The notes under the pieces are model-generated. The model did no database searches. It worked only from the letters and a program-made list of their open reading frames with translations, and was not told the origin of the DNA. A DNA stretch of 64,000 nt from Dioscorea cayenensis subsp. rotundata (Eukaryota; Streptophyta; Magnoliopsida; Dioscoreales; Dioscoreaceae). Position 1 is the first letter of the stretch, and every line of letters begins with the position of its first letter. Shown here piece by piece: positions 24,250-36,030 of this stretch. The stretch spans positions 372,001 through 436,000 of the forward strand of contig NC_052495.1 in the NCBI RefSeq assembly GCF_009730915.1, in the 5' to 3' direction. The position numbers and the translations under genes are program-made.

Positions 24250-24895
24250 AGGGAAAACATCATCTAGGGGACGTCCCTAGATTTCAAATCTAGGGATGTT
24301 TTTAAATCTAAGCCGTTGGATCATCATCCGATGGTTGATTGATTATATAAACATCGTACACCTTTTTCTTGTTCATAACCATCTGACAACACTCGTAGAA
24401 CGCGGTTTCTCATGTTCATAATGATAAGAGCCGTCGGATTTTCATCCGATGGCTACTATGGACATCCCTAGATTTGAAATCTAGGGACGTCCCTAGATGA
24501 TGGGTTCTCATATATATATATATGAGACCCATCATCTAGGGACGTCCCTAGATTTCAAATAGATGAGAACCCATCATCTAGGGACGTCCCTAGATTTCAA
24601 ATCTAGGGATGTATATATATATATATGAGAACCCATCATCTAGGGACGTCCCTAGATTTCAAATCTAGGATGTCCATAGTAGCTCATCGGATGAAAATCC
24701 GACGGCTCTTATCATTATGAACGAGTAGAAACCGCGTTCTACAAAGGTGTCATGCGATTGTTATGAGCAGAAAAAGGTGATGCGATGTTTATATAATCAA
24801 TCAACCATCTGATGATGATCCAACGGCTAGATTTAAAAACATCCCTAGAAATTGAAATCTAGGGACTTACCTAGATGATGTTTTTCCTATATATA
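24250..24895. mobile_element. Head-to-head MITE cluster
   Basis: Two near-complete copies of one MITE lie in opposite orientation, about 24250-24512 and about 24625-24892, with terminal fragments of further copies between them. Each copy ends in the inverted motif CATCATCTAGGGACGTCCC then TAGATTTCAAATCTAGGGA. The interiors share GCCGTTGGATCATCATCCG-type and ATAATCAATCAACCAT words. All copies sit in TA-rich tracts, suggesting insertion into TA repeats. Confidence 0.7.
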
Positions 24896-25050
24896 TATAT
24901 ATATATGTATATACGTGTTGCTAGAAATAAAAATTGATGATTTTTTCATGTGATTTTAAAAAAAAAAATTTATGTTTTTATGTTAATAATGAAATTTAAA
25001 AGTTAATGAGATAATAAAGCATTTATTTTCTAATTTGAAAAAGAAATATA

Positions 25051-25873
25051 CAATGTTTTGAAAACTGGACCGGACCGGCCGGTCGGACCGAAAAACTGGG
25101 AACCGGAGCATAGCCCGGTCCGGTTTTGGAATTAATGTTGGCCAAATTTTGAACCGGTCAAACCCGGCCAAACCCGGTGAACCGGCCGGTCGGACCAAAA
25201 CCGGATGGAACCCGATTTTTCAATTTTTTTATTTTTGTTTTATTTTTGTTTTTGTTTTTGTTTTTTTGTTTTTTTGTTTTTTTGTTTTTGTAAGAAAGGA
25301 CTTAGGGCATGAATTTGCTCTTTTTTTCTTGATTTCATTATGCTCTTTGAGTCTTGATTTGTCGAAAAATATTGTTTGGATTTTTAGAACTTTGGAGTTT
25401 AGAGGTATGAGAAAATAAACAAAAAAAACTTATAAATTGTTTAAGAGGTATTAAATTAATCATACTTAGTTATAGTTTTGTTTTGAATTTTTTTTTTCAT
25501 GTCTTGTCTCATCCTCACATAATTAGTAATTTAATTAGTGGTTTAATTTATGTAGTTATCATCATCCATTTATGATTAATAGATTAAGAAATAAAAGGTT
25601 TAAGGAGTTGTATTTGTTGCTTTATCTAGATTAATTATTTGAGTCTTCAACCATTTTGATAAAATCATAATGATATTAAAATAAATATTTAAGATAATTA
25701 TGATTAAAAATATAATAAAGTTTGTTATTACATGTATATATAATATATATTATATATAATATTTATGATAATTATTTATTTATGACGTTATCCGGTCCGA
25801 CCAGAACCGGTCATCCGGTCGAACCGACTGACCCATGACCCGTGACCGGTTTTTGGGAAGTTTTGAAAACTAC
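25051..25873. mobile_element. CCGG-rich non-autonomous DNA element, likely hAT-like
   Basis: The left end is GTTTTGAAAACTGGACCGG. The right end, on the opposite strand, is GTTTTCAAAACTTCCC, followed by AACCGGTCACGGGTCA. Subterminal CCGGTC/GACCGG repeats are dense at both ends and the interior is AT-rich. TACAAT and TACGAT flank the ends, an imperfect match, so the target duplication is not proven. The composition resembles the hAT-like element at 20627. Confidence 0.55.
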
Positions 25874-26567
25874 GATGGGTGAACAGTAATTTTTCCCTAA
25901 GAAAAATAATTTATCAGATAATTGAAAATATTATGAACAAAATATGAAAATATATAAAAATAATAATGATAATAATATTAATATTAAGAATAAGATGCTG
26001 CATTTCTCAGATTGTGTACTTTAAAAAAATGGAAAAAATTTTATACGTTCAAACAATTAATAGTGTAGGCAGGCGATCGAGGAGGTTGATTTTTGTATAT
26101 GTTATATATATAATATAATATAATTATATCTAATATTAAAACCATTAATCGACTCTAAAATTAATTTCACCATTCATGCAGTCTCCGGCAAGATTGAATA
26201 AAATTTAGTTAATAATGCATCAAAGTCCAACTTGTATATATTTATTATTAAAATCAATACAAGAAACTAATTTATTTGAGCAAGTGTGTGGCTTTATGCC
26301 TTTGTATCTCAAATAAATGATCAGAATCCCAGAGAAAAAGAAGAAAGAAAGAAAGAAAGAAAATAATAACAAAGAAATTATTTATTTAAGCTGGAGCTTA
26401 ATTAACTATCATTTACTTTCTCCACATACAAAGATCGAGAAGCTGCTGCTGCAGCAGCAGTAGTAGTTCTATTCTCTAGAAAGAACACAACGGAGAACAA
26501 AGAAACACATGCATGCGTAGAAATTAAACTACTGTCTTATACCTATGCATACATGAAACACAAAAGT

Positions 26568-27471
26568 CTAAGCAGTGACCATCTTAATCTTCTCAGCAAC
26601 AACAGCGGCAACAGCACCAGCAGAAGAAGAACCATCTTGATAAAGCCAAGTCTTAAGTCCATAAATAGCAATCCGACCAAAATACCGAAGAAGACAAACA
26701 TATAGATTCTCTCTCGCTGTATATCCACCTTTCCACTGTGTATAAACTCCAGATTCATTATACCCTTGAAGAAGCAGCTCTCCATGAGACGTAAGCTCAA
26801 GGAAGCACTGTGTTGGTTCAGCACTCGTTGGCCATGTAGACCATATAGTCTTACCAGTATCATCCTTTACAGCGAGTGCACACTTTTTAGTAATAACAGT
26901 TGAAATATTGCCATTTTGAGCAATAACAACATCACCATTTGCACTGCCAGTGGCAATGTTACCAGAGAAAAGAATGTAATCTGTGGAACCAGCTGTCTTC
27001 AGTTCTTCATGGTTAAGGTCTAGGCTGGGTTTGTTCATATCAAAGAAAGTTTTAGGCGTGACACCATTGTTCCAGATGGCAGGACCGAAGATACCAAGTT
27101 TTGCCGTCTACGAATAGCAAAGCGTATCGACCGGAATAGGTCTTCTTGCCGATGGTTTGAGTGGGGGTTCGCTCGGTATCGGCGACCAGAATGAGTTGGC
27201 CGTCTTCGCTGACGAAGAGGGCACAGTATGAGGTGGTGGTGCTTGTGTTGAAGTCTAGGACGGGGATGCTGGCTTTGTGGAGGATAAGGCCACAATCATT
27301 GGATAGGGATAAAGTTAAGTCACCGTCGGTGAGGCTTTGGCCGCCGAAGAGGAGTTGGAGAGGCTGCGAGAATATGGCTTGTGTTGCTGCATGGGAGGAT
27401 GATGATGGGAGGATGAGGAAAAGAATTTGGACAAGGATCAATGGGAGGAGAAGATGATGATGATGAGCCAT
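26568..27471 (-). pseudogene. Two-domain GNA-type lectin with a single-base frameshift
   Basis: This is the same architecture as the intact paralogue: signal peptide (LLLPLILVQILFLILPSSSS), first lectin domain with FGGQSLTDGDLTLSLSND, second domain with GSANGDVVIAQNG, and a C-terminus ending VAEKIKMVTA. At 27099-27102 there is a run of four T where the paralogue has CTT, so the frame shifts inside the first domain (after FVDGK) and ends 24 codons later. The second domain is open in its own frame (26568 to about 27095). The TATA position reads TACAAATA instead of TATAAATA. It is either a young pseudogene or a one-base assembly error. Duplicated 3' flank at about 26050-26567 ties it to the array. 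Confidence 0.85.
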
Positions 27472-27564
27472 TAATAATTGGTTTTTTGTTGGAGAGTGTG
27501 CTTAATTTATTTTTGGTTACTTTGAGTTTGTGTGATCAATTTGAGGGTGGCATGGGTATTTGTA

Positions 27565-28322
27565 ATTGTTAGATGAAAGGGTGGCTGCTTAAGCCTGGCT
27601 GAAGGGGAAGGAACAGGTAATTGAATGATTGAGGGGTGGTTTGGTTAATTAACTTGCATTGATATATTATTTAAGTCATTACTGATCATGAATTATTCAT
27701 TGATTCGTTTATTATTTTGTTATCTCAGTGGGTGTGTTGTTTGTATTAGGTGTTTGTGAGTGTTGACAGCCATGTTCTATGTCTTTATGTTTATATATTT
27801 TATGAGTTATATAGATATTCGTAATATGTATAGGTATATATAACTTTTTCTATCAATTTAAGGTGTTATAATTTAGCTAAAATGGGCATCCTTGGTAGTA
27901 TTTGTCTCTACTTATTAATTGATTTTATTATTATTTTTTTTATTCAGCCACATCAATCACAATGGTCTAACGATGCTTTTAGAGAATAAATCTCATTTAC
28001 CATATAATTTTAGACTGAAGAAAATACTAATCCTCCCATAAAAACCCCATATGAAGACCAATAATTAATATTAATAAATAATACTAAACCCTAATATATA
28101 ATGCAAAACAGTACCAATAAATAATACTATAAAAAAAGAATTTTAAATCTTTATATTTTATGCTATTTGTGGTAAATTACCACCAGACTACTAGTAGTTT
28201 TTTTTTCAAACTGACTTAATAAATAGTTTGTGCTTGTAACTATATCAAAATACTTTTACGTATAAATAAATATTAATGATTTAACATGTATCACAATTGG
28301 GGTTTGATATTTTTTTTAATAA
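27565..28322. other. Upstream flank of the frameshifted lectin copy
   Basis: It contains GAGGGGTGGTTTGGTTAATTA and further on TCAATTTAAGGTGTTATAATT, recognisably the duplicated lectin promoter but more diverged, and then AT-rich DNA. There is no gene. Confidence 0.5.
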
Positions 28323-28337
28323 AAATAAAAGATATTT

Positions 28338-28583
28338 AGAAACCTTGGGTTAGCCCAATGATAACTACCCATGATTGTAAGTGAGAGATCTCGAATTCGA
28401 ACTTCTCTAGCTTACAATTCATATTTAGGGTCCCCTATGAGTTACATGAGTGATTCACTGTCTCCCATTCGAGACGTGGTGGGAGATTATTCCCGGGAGG
28501 TCATTCGCTCATAATTAGTGATCTCTATACTGCTTTTTTTACTTTTGTCGACTTGTCGACTTTTGTCAAAAAAATAAATAAAT
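28338..28583 (+). mobile_element. SINE with 15-bp target duplication
   Basis: The body starts AGAAACCTTGGGTTAGCCC, with an A-box-like TTAGCCCAATGATAAC and a B-box-like GAATTCGAAC, and ends in an A-rich AAAAAAATAAATAAAT tail. A 15-bp direct repeat, AAATAAAAGATATTT, lies on both sides (28323-28337 and 28584-28598). A Pol III-type head, A-rich tail and long target duplication together identify a SINE. Confidence 0.8.
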
Positions 28584-28956
28584 AAATAAAAGATATTTTA
28601 CAGAATATCAAAATATAAGGCATAAACAATGATATTAAAACATGGCAAGCATGTGGGTGTTGAGGATACATGTACTACAATATTTTTGGCTTTTCATTAA
28701 ATACAAGGCATTTGGTTTTATAGGTCTCTATTTCTACATGGCTTGATGTGATTTGATGCACAAAAAGTCATAGTGAGTGGTCATGGGTCGTTGGTGGTAA
28801 CTGTGGCGAAACAGAATCAAGAATAAGAGTGCTATCTTCAAATTAAAAATATTTAAAATATTTAAAAATTTTATACTACATGTCAGCCCATATGGTTTGC
28901 CCTAAAAAAAATTTGAAAAAAATTTTATACTACATGTCAGCCCATATTTAAAAATA

Positions 28957-30400
28957 TGTTATCACTCAAAAATTCACTCAAAGATTAAACACACACACAA
29001 TCAAACATCAAGAGAAAGAAGACACGCAAATTGGTAACCCAGTTCGGCACAACCTTGCCTACATCTGGGGGTCAGACCCGGAGAACCAATCCACTAAAAG
29101 AGGTATAAGAACAAAGAGTACAACACTCTCTCATTCTCTCAATACAAAGAATATCCTCTCAAGATTGCCCGATGACCACACACTCAACTCTCACCGAAGA
29201 GTCTCTCTCTGGTTGGCTCATTCTAAATCTTCGAGTTGGATCTTTTATATAGACGCACCGACGTCTAATACAGTTACCTCTTTTAGAATTCTCCGCGGCT
29301 TCCTAACTTAGACACCTTCCAAAGTTAGATGTTACAACAACCAGCTACAACATGGCCCATCTTACTGAACATGACTGAGTTCTACCCAGATACACCCGAA
29401 TCTGCGACCTTCAACCTCCCGATTCCTTCAGACCGTCTCGTTGCAGTTGACTCGATCCGAGCTCCTCCTGCCTGCAGCTGCTTCCTTCCTCTACTCACTT
29501 CAGTAGGTTGCCCTCTCCCAAGGGACATGCCCACGAGACCATCTTACCAAAGATAGCCACCGAAGATCTCCCAATCTTCTTTCCAAACTTGGCCCAAGTT
29601 TGGTCTTACAAATGATCTTCATTTGACTCATGAAAATATTGTTAATAAACTTGATCACATCTTCATCCAAGTTTAGCCTTCAATATCTTCAAGCATGATC
29701 TTCAATCACCCATGATTGGATTTTCAAATCTCTAATCATATCTCATGCAATCTTCAAACAGTCTCCACACATGATTAGTCTCCATGAATAGTTCCTCCCC
29801 ATAGATAGCTCTTGGATCTTTCTAAAATCTTGTGTTGCTAAATATGGTCTTGATGATCTCCTAAGTCTCTTTTTACCTTATTTAGTTTGTGTCTTTAGAT
29901 ACCTTCACACCAAACTAAACATGTTCTTTCCTTCTTGAAATTGTGTCTTCAAATAACTTCATACTAAGTTAAACTTTGTGTCTTCTAATAGCTTCATATA
30001 ATTTTCATGATCTTCAATTTTTGCCAATGATAGACTATTCCTCTCTCTTCAAATAGATCTTTCTAAAAAGAAGCTCTATCAAAGATATGATTTATCATCT
30101 CGGATCTTACCAAGAATAAATAAACATACTTTAAATAAAACTTGCCTTTCTTGAAGAGATCCTTTAGACTTGATGCACTTTCCAAAAATAGTTGATCATC
30201 ACATGACTTTATTGAGAGGAACATAAAAAAAAATCTCCACCTTGATCTTCATATCCCTTGAAGCTTTATTAATGTTTTGCCACATTATCATCCTAGTCAC
30301 CTCTTCTTTTGATGAGTCATCACATGCAACGTCACTATCCTCTTGCCGTGTCACTACTTGGTTTGTCATATAATGTCAATCCATGTCATCAGACTTAACA
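28957..30400 (-). mobile_element. Copia-type LTR, minus strand (copy 1)
   Basis: It starts TGTTATCACTCAAAAATTC and ends ATCAGACTTAACA, so on the minus strand it begins TGTTAAGTCTGATG. It has the R/U5 signature CCCAGTTCGGCACAACCTTG with ACATCTGGGGGTCAG, and a TATA-like CTTTTATATAGACG (about 29243). A second, diverged copy lies at 34140-35586. No convincing 5-bp target duplication and no internal coding region were found. The open frame at 29329-29556 is incidental. Confidence 0.65.
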
Positions 30401-31087
30401 ATTTTAAAATAATATTTAGTAAATTACCTCTAATTTTAAAATTTAAAAATATAATATAAAAGAAAAAAAATTACAAATTATATTAAAATTGAAAATTTGA
30501 AATTAAAGCTTAACCCAAATAATTTTAAAAAAAAATCATACACATGAGCAAAGAAAAGAAAATTTTATTTCATTTAAATTTTTTTTTGTTAATTATATAC
30601 ACGTTCAGGCAAACATTCATTAACAACTTGATGAATGTCTTAAAATTGTATTCAAAATCCAATTAGTAAACAAATAAATCTATAAATTAGATAGAATTCT
30701 TCAACTTTTTAATTTTTCCATGCTTTTTTTTTCTACATTAATTGATCAAGTTTGGCATTTCTCGAGAGCTTAAATAGAAAATGACTGATGGAGCTAGAAA
30801 TGCTTTTTAAGAGTGCCCAAATGAATGTATTTTTTAAAAAAAATATAATTTTTAAAATTTTATATTTCAATTTATAAAAAAAAGAAATTTTTTCTAAAAA
30901 TAAATTTGTAATGCTATATAAAAAAATTTGTAAAAATAAAAGGATGGAAATAATAGATTTTTTGAAAATATTTTCCTTAAAAATAAAATTTTATAAATTA
31001 TGTGGGTTGGTTTATTAAAAACATCTCACATTACAAAAAAATTATATAAACCTACAAAGCATCTCACTGCATATGTGATGTCTACGT

Positions 31088-31276
31088 TTATCAATGAAGT
31101 CATCTTGCGTGGTTCCAGAACTAGGTTATTCTTTGGTTCTCTCCTATTACAACATGACACATGTTTCCCAATTACAACATAAAAAAAATAATAACATTCT
31201 TGTCAGGATGTGACAGGAGAGAACTCAAGAATAACCTGATTCTAGAACCAGATGAGATGACTTCTTCATCAATGAA
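31088..31276. repeat. Long imperfect hairpin / MITE candidate
   Basis: The left arm (about 31088-31147) includes ATGAAGTCATCTTGCGTGG and TTCCAGAACTAGGTTATTC. The right arm, read on the opposite strand, includes ATGAAGAAGTCATCTCATC and TGGTTCTAGAATCAGGTTATT. The arms are about 60 nt with mismatches, and the loop is about 65 nt. No coding is present. It is most likely a small foldback MITE; a small-RNA-producing hairpin is possible. Confidence 0.55.
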
Positions 31277-32834
31277 CGTGTGAAAAGATTTATTTTTAAT
31301 ATTTCTTTTTCTTAATTAATAATGATAGTAAATATTTACAAAAAAACAATACATAATGAAAGTTCATAACAAGTAATTCAGTTCTCAAACAAGTCACAAT
31401 TAATCAAAACTTAAACATTAGTTTACTTAATGTAATATTTCTCAAATTTTTTCTTTTTTTATGGATAATGACTATAAAACATCTCATAATTTATAAGGAG
31501 ATATACAATTTAATGCGAGTGCATGATCAAATATAAAGTGGATGTTTCCACCGATGTAAAACTTGATTATTCTAATATCAATAACAATTATAAAGTATGG
31601 TGTGAATATGTTCAGCTAGAATTAGTGAGTTGTCTATGATTTTGGTTGGATATATAAATCAAATAATAGCTTATTGGTTTTAAAAGTCAAGATAGGCTAT
31701 ATCATAACTTAAAATCATAAAAAATTATTATTATTAAACTTATTTGAATATGAATAACAATATGAAAATTCTGTGCGCATAATTATTTTTTCTTATCTAT
31801 CATTTTAAATTAGATAGATTTTTTTATACAATATTATAATATTAAAACATTGCCAAAGTTGTTAATAAAAACAATTCACTCGATCAGCTAAACGCAAAAG
31901 CAAAAAGAAATAAATTGAAAGGGCCACTTGTAACAGCTAAACGCAACATGGTTTTCCTCAGTCAGCACACAGGATCAAGCAATGAGGCGCTAGTAGAGTA
32001 AGGAGAGAGTAGAGAGTGAGCCCCTTTACTTTGCTCTCAGTTTGGGGTCCCTGGGCTCCTAGAGATTTTTTTATCCTTATTGTTTTGTTTTGATTCTCTG
32101 TTTAGTGTTTGTATTTCTTTTCTTGTTATAATTTTTTGTACTTTATGAGCTTTCACTTCTTGTGGATTCTTTTATGTTCTTTCTTTTAATGCATGTGATT
32201 TATCTATTTTTTTAAATCAAAAAATTATATTCAGAAGATAAAACTTTGACTTTTTTTAATTAAACGGTCTAAAATATATAAAAATTTTTAAATAAATAAA
32301 AGCAATTTTCGTAAGCTATCAAGCCGTCCTTCAAAAAATAATTCCAAATTCCAAATTATTAAAAATTTCCGGCTGGCCTCATATTGTTAGTCAACAGCTT
32401 GATAAATTATTAAATCGACTGTTTTAGGCATTACCCTAAATAATCTGATATATTAAACAAATATTGATTTATATGAAAATAAATAAATAGGAAGCATGCT
32501 CAATCGTCTGAAAAAAAATATATAAATAAATAAATAAATCCAAAAGGATCAATGCATTGCATTAAACGTGCACCTCAAATGTCCATTCGACAATTTGTCT
32601 GGCAAGTTGAGTTCATGTGACGTGACCAATTGCACACCTCTTGTTTTTTTCTCACCTAGGGCCCCAAACAAATAACATAGTGATATATAATAATTATAAT
32701 ATTAATGATGCTCATGTATATATATTAGAATATCATTCCATCATTCTATTCAACTACTGTTTATGTAAAAGACTAATAAAAAACAGATGTATAAGTTAAT
32801 ATTTGTTTATATAACACATTCTTTCAAAGTTTAA

Positions 32835-33145
32835 TGCCTTGTTTGGGTTGGCTTATTAAAATTTTTTTTTTTTCAAATTTAGTAGAAGTGCTTTTGGAAA
32901 AAGTCTTTTAGAAGTAAGTTAATGACTTTTTTTATATTTTTGTGTTTGTATTGAAACTTACGTAAACAAAGCTGTAAAAATAAACTAAAAAGCAGTTTTT
33001 TCAAAAGCTCGCTCATGGCCCAGAACATGTTACGAACCTGCTTTCTACGAAAAGCCCAGTCTGAAAACTGTTTTTGAGCCCGGGAAGTCTTTAACTTATA
33101 AAAAACACTTCGGGTTTCAAAAGTCGATCCAAACATGTGCTCAAG
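32835..33145. mobile_element. TIR-bearing MITE candidate
   Basis: The left end is GCCTTGTTTGGGTTGGCTTA. The right end, on the opposite strand, is GCACATGTTTGGATCGACTT. TTTGTTTGG-type termini with purine-rich AAAAGTC subterminal words are common in plant hAT and PIF MITEs. The target duplication is unclear, so the superfamily is not assigned. Confidence 0.5.
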
Positions 33146-33690
33146 TGAGGCGCATGAGTTTACCAATAAAATAATTCACACATAAAATGGAGAAATATGT
33201 TTTGCAACAAAGAAATTGAAGTATTTTATTTCACTTCAATTGGTAACTCAGTTTGGTGTAATATACTTGCGTCTACAGGGTTCTGTAAGAATCATTCAGT
33301 TAAATAAATAAGCTAAAACAAAAGTATAACCGTCTCAAGAATTTTGAAAGATAACCATTACCCTTACAAATTTATAGTTAACTCCACAATAGTATCATTA
33401 ATGATCAACGTACTAAGATCTTTTTTTCCTAATAGCCCTGCCTAGCTTAACCAACCTCTGTTGGTCTCAATCATCATTAACCCAACACGTCTTTCTTCCT
33501 AATGGCACACTCCTAATTTAGCTCCGCTAAGACTACAACAAAAAAAGCATAGAAAATTTACCCCTCCATAAAATCTGCTTAATTATCTAATAACTAATGC
33601 CAACCTTGAGAATACACTAAGAATTGTTTTTTAACCCCGACAATAAATATAATATTTAGTACATATACATAAAAAAAAATCTTTAATATA

Positions 33691-33856
33691 TTTTAAAATG
33701 TCTAATAACATAATTATAGTTAATATTAAAACTATTAATCGTACCTAGATTTGGCTCATCACGGACGGCAAAGTTAAATAAATTTGTAATTTTAAGTCCA
33801 ATTAATATATATTATTTTAGGAGACAAGTGCCGCTCCACCATTCCTTGAATATATC
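33691..33856. other. 3' flank of the third lectin copy, displaced by an insertion
   Basis: Phrases such as TCTAATAACATAATTATAG, ATTATTTTAGGAGACAAGTG and CACCATTCCTTGAATATATC align with the 3' flank of the intact lectin gene at about 14915-15190. The sequence resumes after the 5.1-kb insertion at 39002 (ATATCAATAT). Confidence 0.65.
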
Positions 33857-35991
33857 TGTGGGCCCCAACTTTCCTTGTCCTCATTCATTTGTAAAAGCTA
33901 TGAGAGCCCGGGATTCCTGGCCAAAATTATGCAAACGTTTGCATCAATTCATGAAGCTCGTTTTAAACTTGTCTTTGTTACCATCTTGTTATTGACAATG
34001 AAGCCCCAGCCTTTAGTATCCTTTCTTCTATCCTTTTAGAGAGAGAGAGAGAGAGAGTTGTGATCTCCTCCGGTGAACTTGCGGCAAACCTCTGGTGCTG
34101 AACCGTGTAGTCATAGTTGAAGGTTCTGGTGGGGTGTGATGTGGTAAGTTCACTCAAAAACTCAATCAAAGATTAAACATGCACACAATGAAACATCAAG
34201 AGGAAGGAGACAAGCAAATTAATAACCCAGTTCGGCACAACCTTGCCAACATCTGGGGGCCAGGCCCGGAGAAATAATCCACTAAAAGAGGTATAAGAAC
34301 AAAGAGTACAACACTCTCTCACTCTGAAAGAATATCCTCTCAAGATTGCCCAACGGCCACACACTCAACTCTCACCGAAGAGTTTCTCACTTGTTGGCTC
34401 ATCCTAAATCTTCAAGCAGGATGTCTTATATAGGCACTCGAGCGTCCACACGATTACCTCTTTTAGAATTCTCAACTGCTTCCCTAACTTGGACACCTTC
34501 CAAAGTTAGATGTTGCAACATCCAGATTCTGCACATGGCTCACTCTACTAAATATGGCTGAGTTCTAGCCGGATGCATCGAATCTGCGACCTTCAACCTC
34601 CCGGTTCCTTCAGTCCGCCTCGTAGCAGTTGACTCGACCCGAGCTCCTCCCGCCTGCAGTTGTTTCCTTCCTCAGGTCACTTCAGTAGGTCTCCCTCTCC
34701 CGAGGGATTTGCCCACCAAGGACACATGACCATCTCACCAAAGATAGCCACCGAAGATCTCCCGATCTTTTTTTCAAACTTGGCCCAAGTTTGGTCTTCC
34801 CAATTGATCTTCGTTTGCCACATGAAATATTGTTACTAAATTTGATCTCATCTTCATCCAAGTTTAGCATTCAATATCTTCAAGCATGATCTCCAATCAT
34901 CCATGCTTGGATCTTCAAATCTCTAATCATATCTCATGCAATCTTCAAATAATCTCTACACATGATTAGTTCCTCCCATAGATAGCTCTTGGATCTTCTT
35001 TGAAATTGAGTTGCTAAATATGGTCTTCATAATCTCTTTGGCATGTATTTACCTTATTTAATTTGTGTCTTTAAATAGCTTCACACCAAACTAAACCTTA
35101 TGTCTTCTAATAACTTCATACAAAGTTTAACTTGTGTCTTCTAAAAACTTCATACAATCTTCATGATCGTGCCAATGATAGAATATTCATCTCTCTTCAA
35201 ATAGATCTTTCTAAAAAGGGAGTTCTATCAAAGATATGAATTTTCATCCCGGATCTTACCAATGATAGACAATCATACCTAAAATAAAACTTACTTTTCT
35301 TGAAAAGATCCTATAGTCTTAATGCACTTTTCAAAAATAGTTTATCATCACATGATTGTATTGAGAGGAATATCTACTAAATAAAATCTTCAACCTTGAT
35401 TTTTATAACCCTCTAAATAAAATCTCCACATTGATCTTCATCACATGTCATGACATCATCCTTTGCCACATCATCATCCTTGTCACTTCTTCCTTTGATT
35501 AGTCATCTCTAGCCACGTCATCATTCTCTTGCCATGTCACTATATGGCTTGTCATATAATGCCAATCCATATCATCAAACTTAACAGCCTCATCTTATCA
35601 CTCTTCCAAAGTAATCATCTAGCCTTTTTATCTTCAAAAAAATTGGGTGGTGTGGTGGTTGTAATTACTTGGGTGAAGATTATCCTTGATGCCTTATCTA
35701 GTAGTAGTTTATTTGAAGTTTATCTTACCTTACTTTGTGCTAAGGATTCGTGCATGATGTTCATGTTTAGAGCCTAGCATATATCTCTTGGAGATGATCT
35801 AAGTTGCACCCTTCTCTTTTTCCCTTCTTTTGATCTGGCCGCAACCAATTTATACAACTATGTATATACATATATGATTTATGATCTCTAATGTTTGAAC
35901 ACGCATACACACGTTGAATCTACATCATGGTTAGGCATGCATGCATGCATATATATATATATATATGTTGAGTTGCCTCATGGATATTTTA

Positions 35992-36030
<39 letters not shown>

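Larger units (their letters stand above)
30401..33690. other. AT-rich intergenic DNA with MITE-like pieces
   Basis: No gene is seen. It holds an imperfect hairpin (31088-31276) and a TIR element (about 32835-33145), listed separately. About 31940-32200 is T-rich with TTGTATTTCTTTTCTTG-like words, as found in 3' tails of plant LINEs, but without coding support. Confidence 0.35.

Noticed and set aside
28957-35586. The two Copia-type LTRs as one element with an interior
   Set aside because: The DNA between them has lectin 3' flank sequence and unrelated MITEs, no coding, and the second LTR lies inside a separate insertion.
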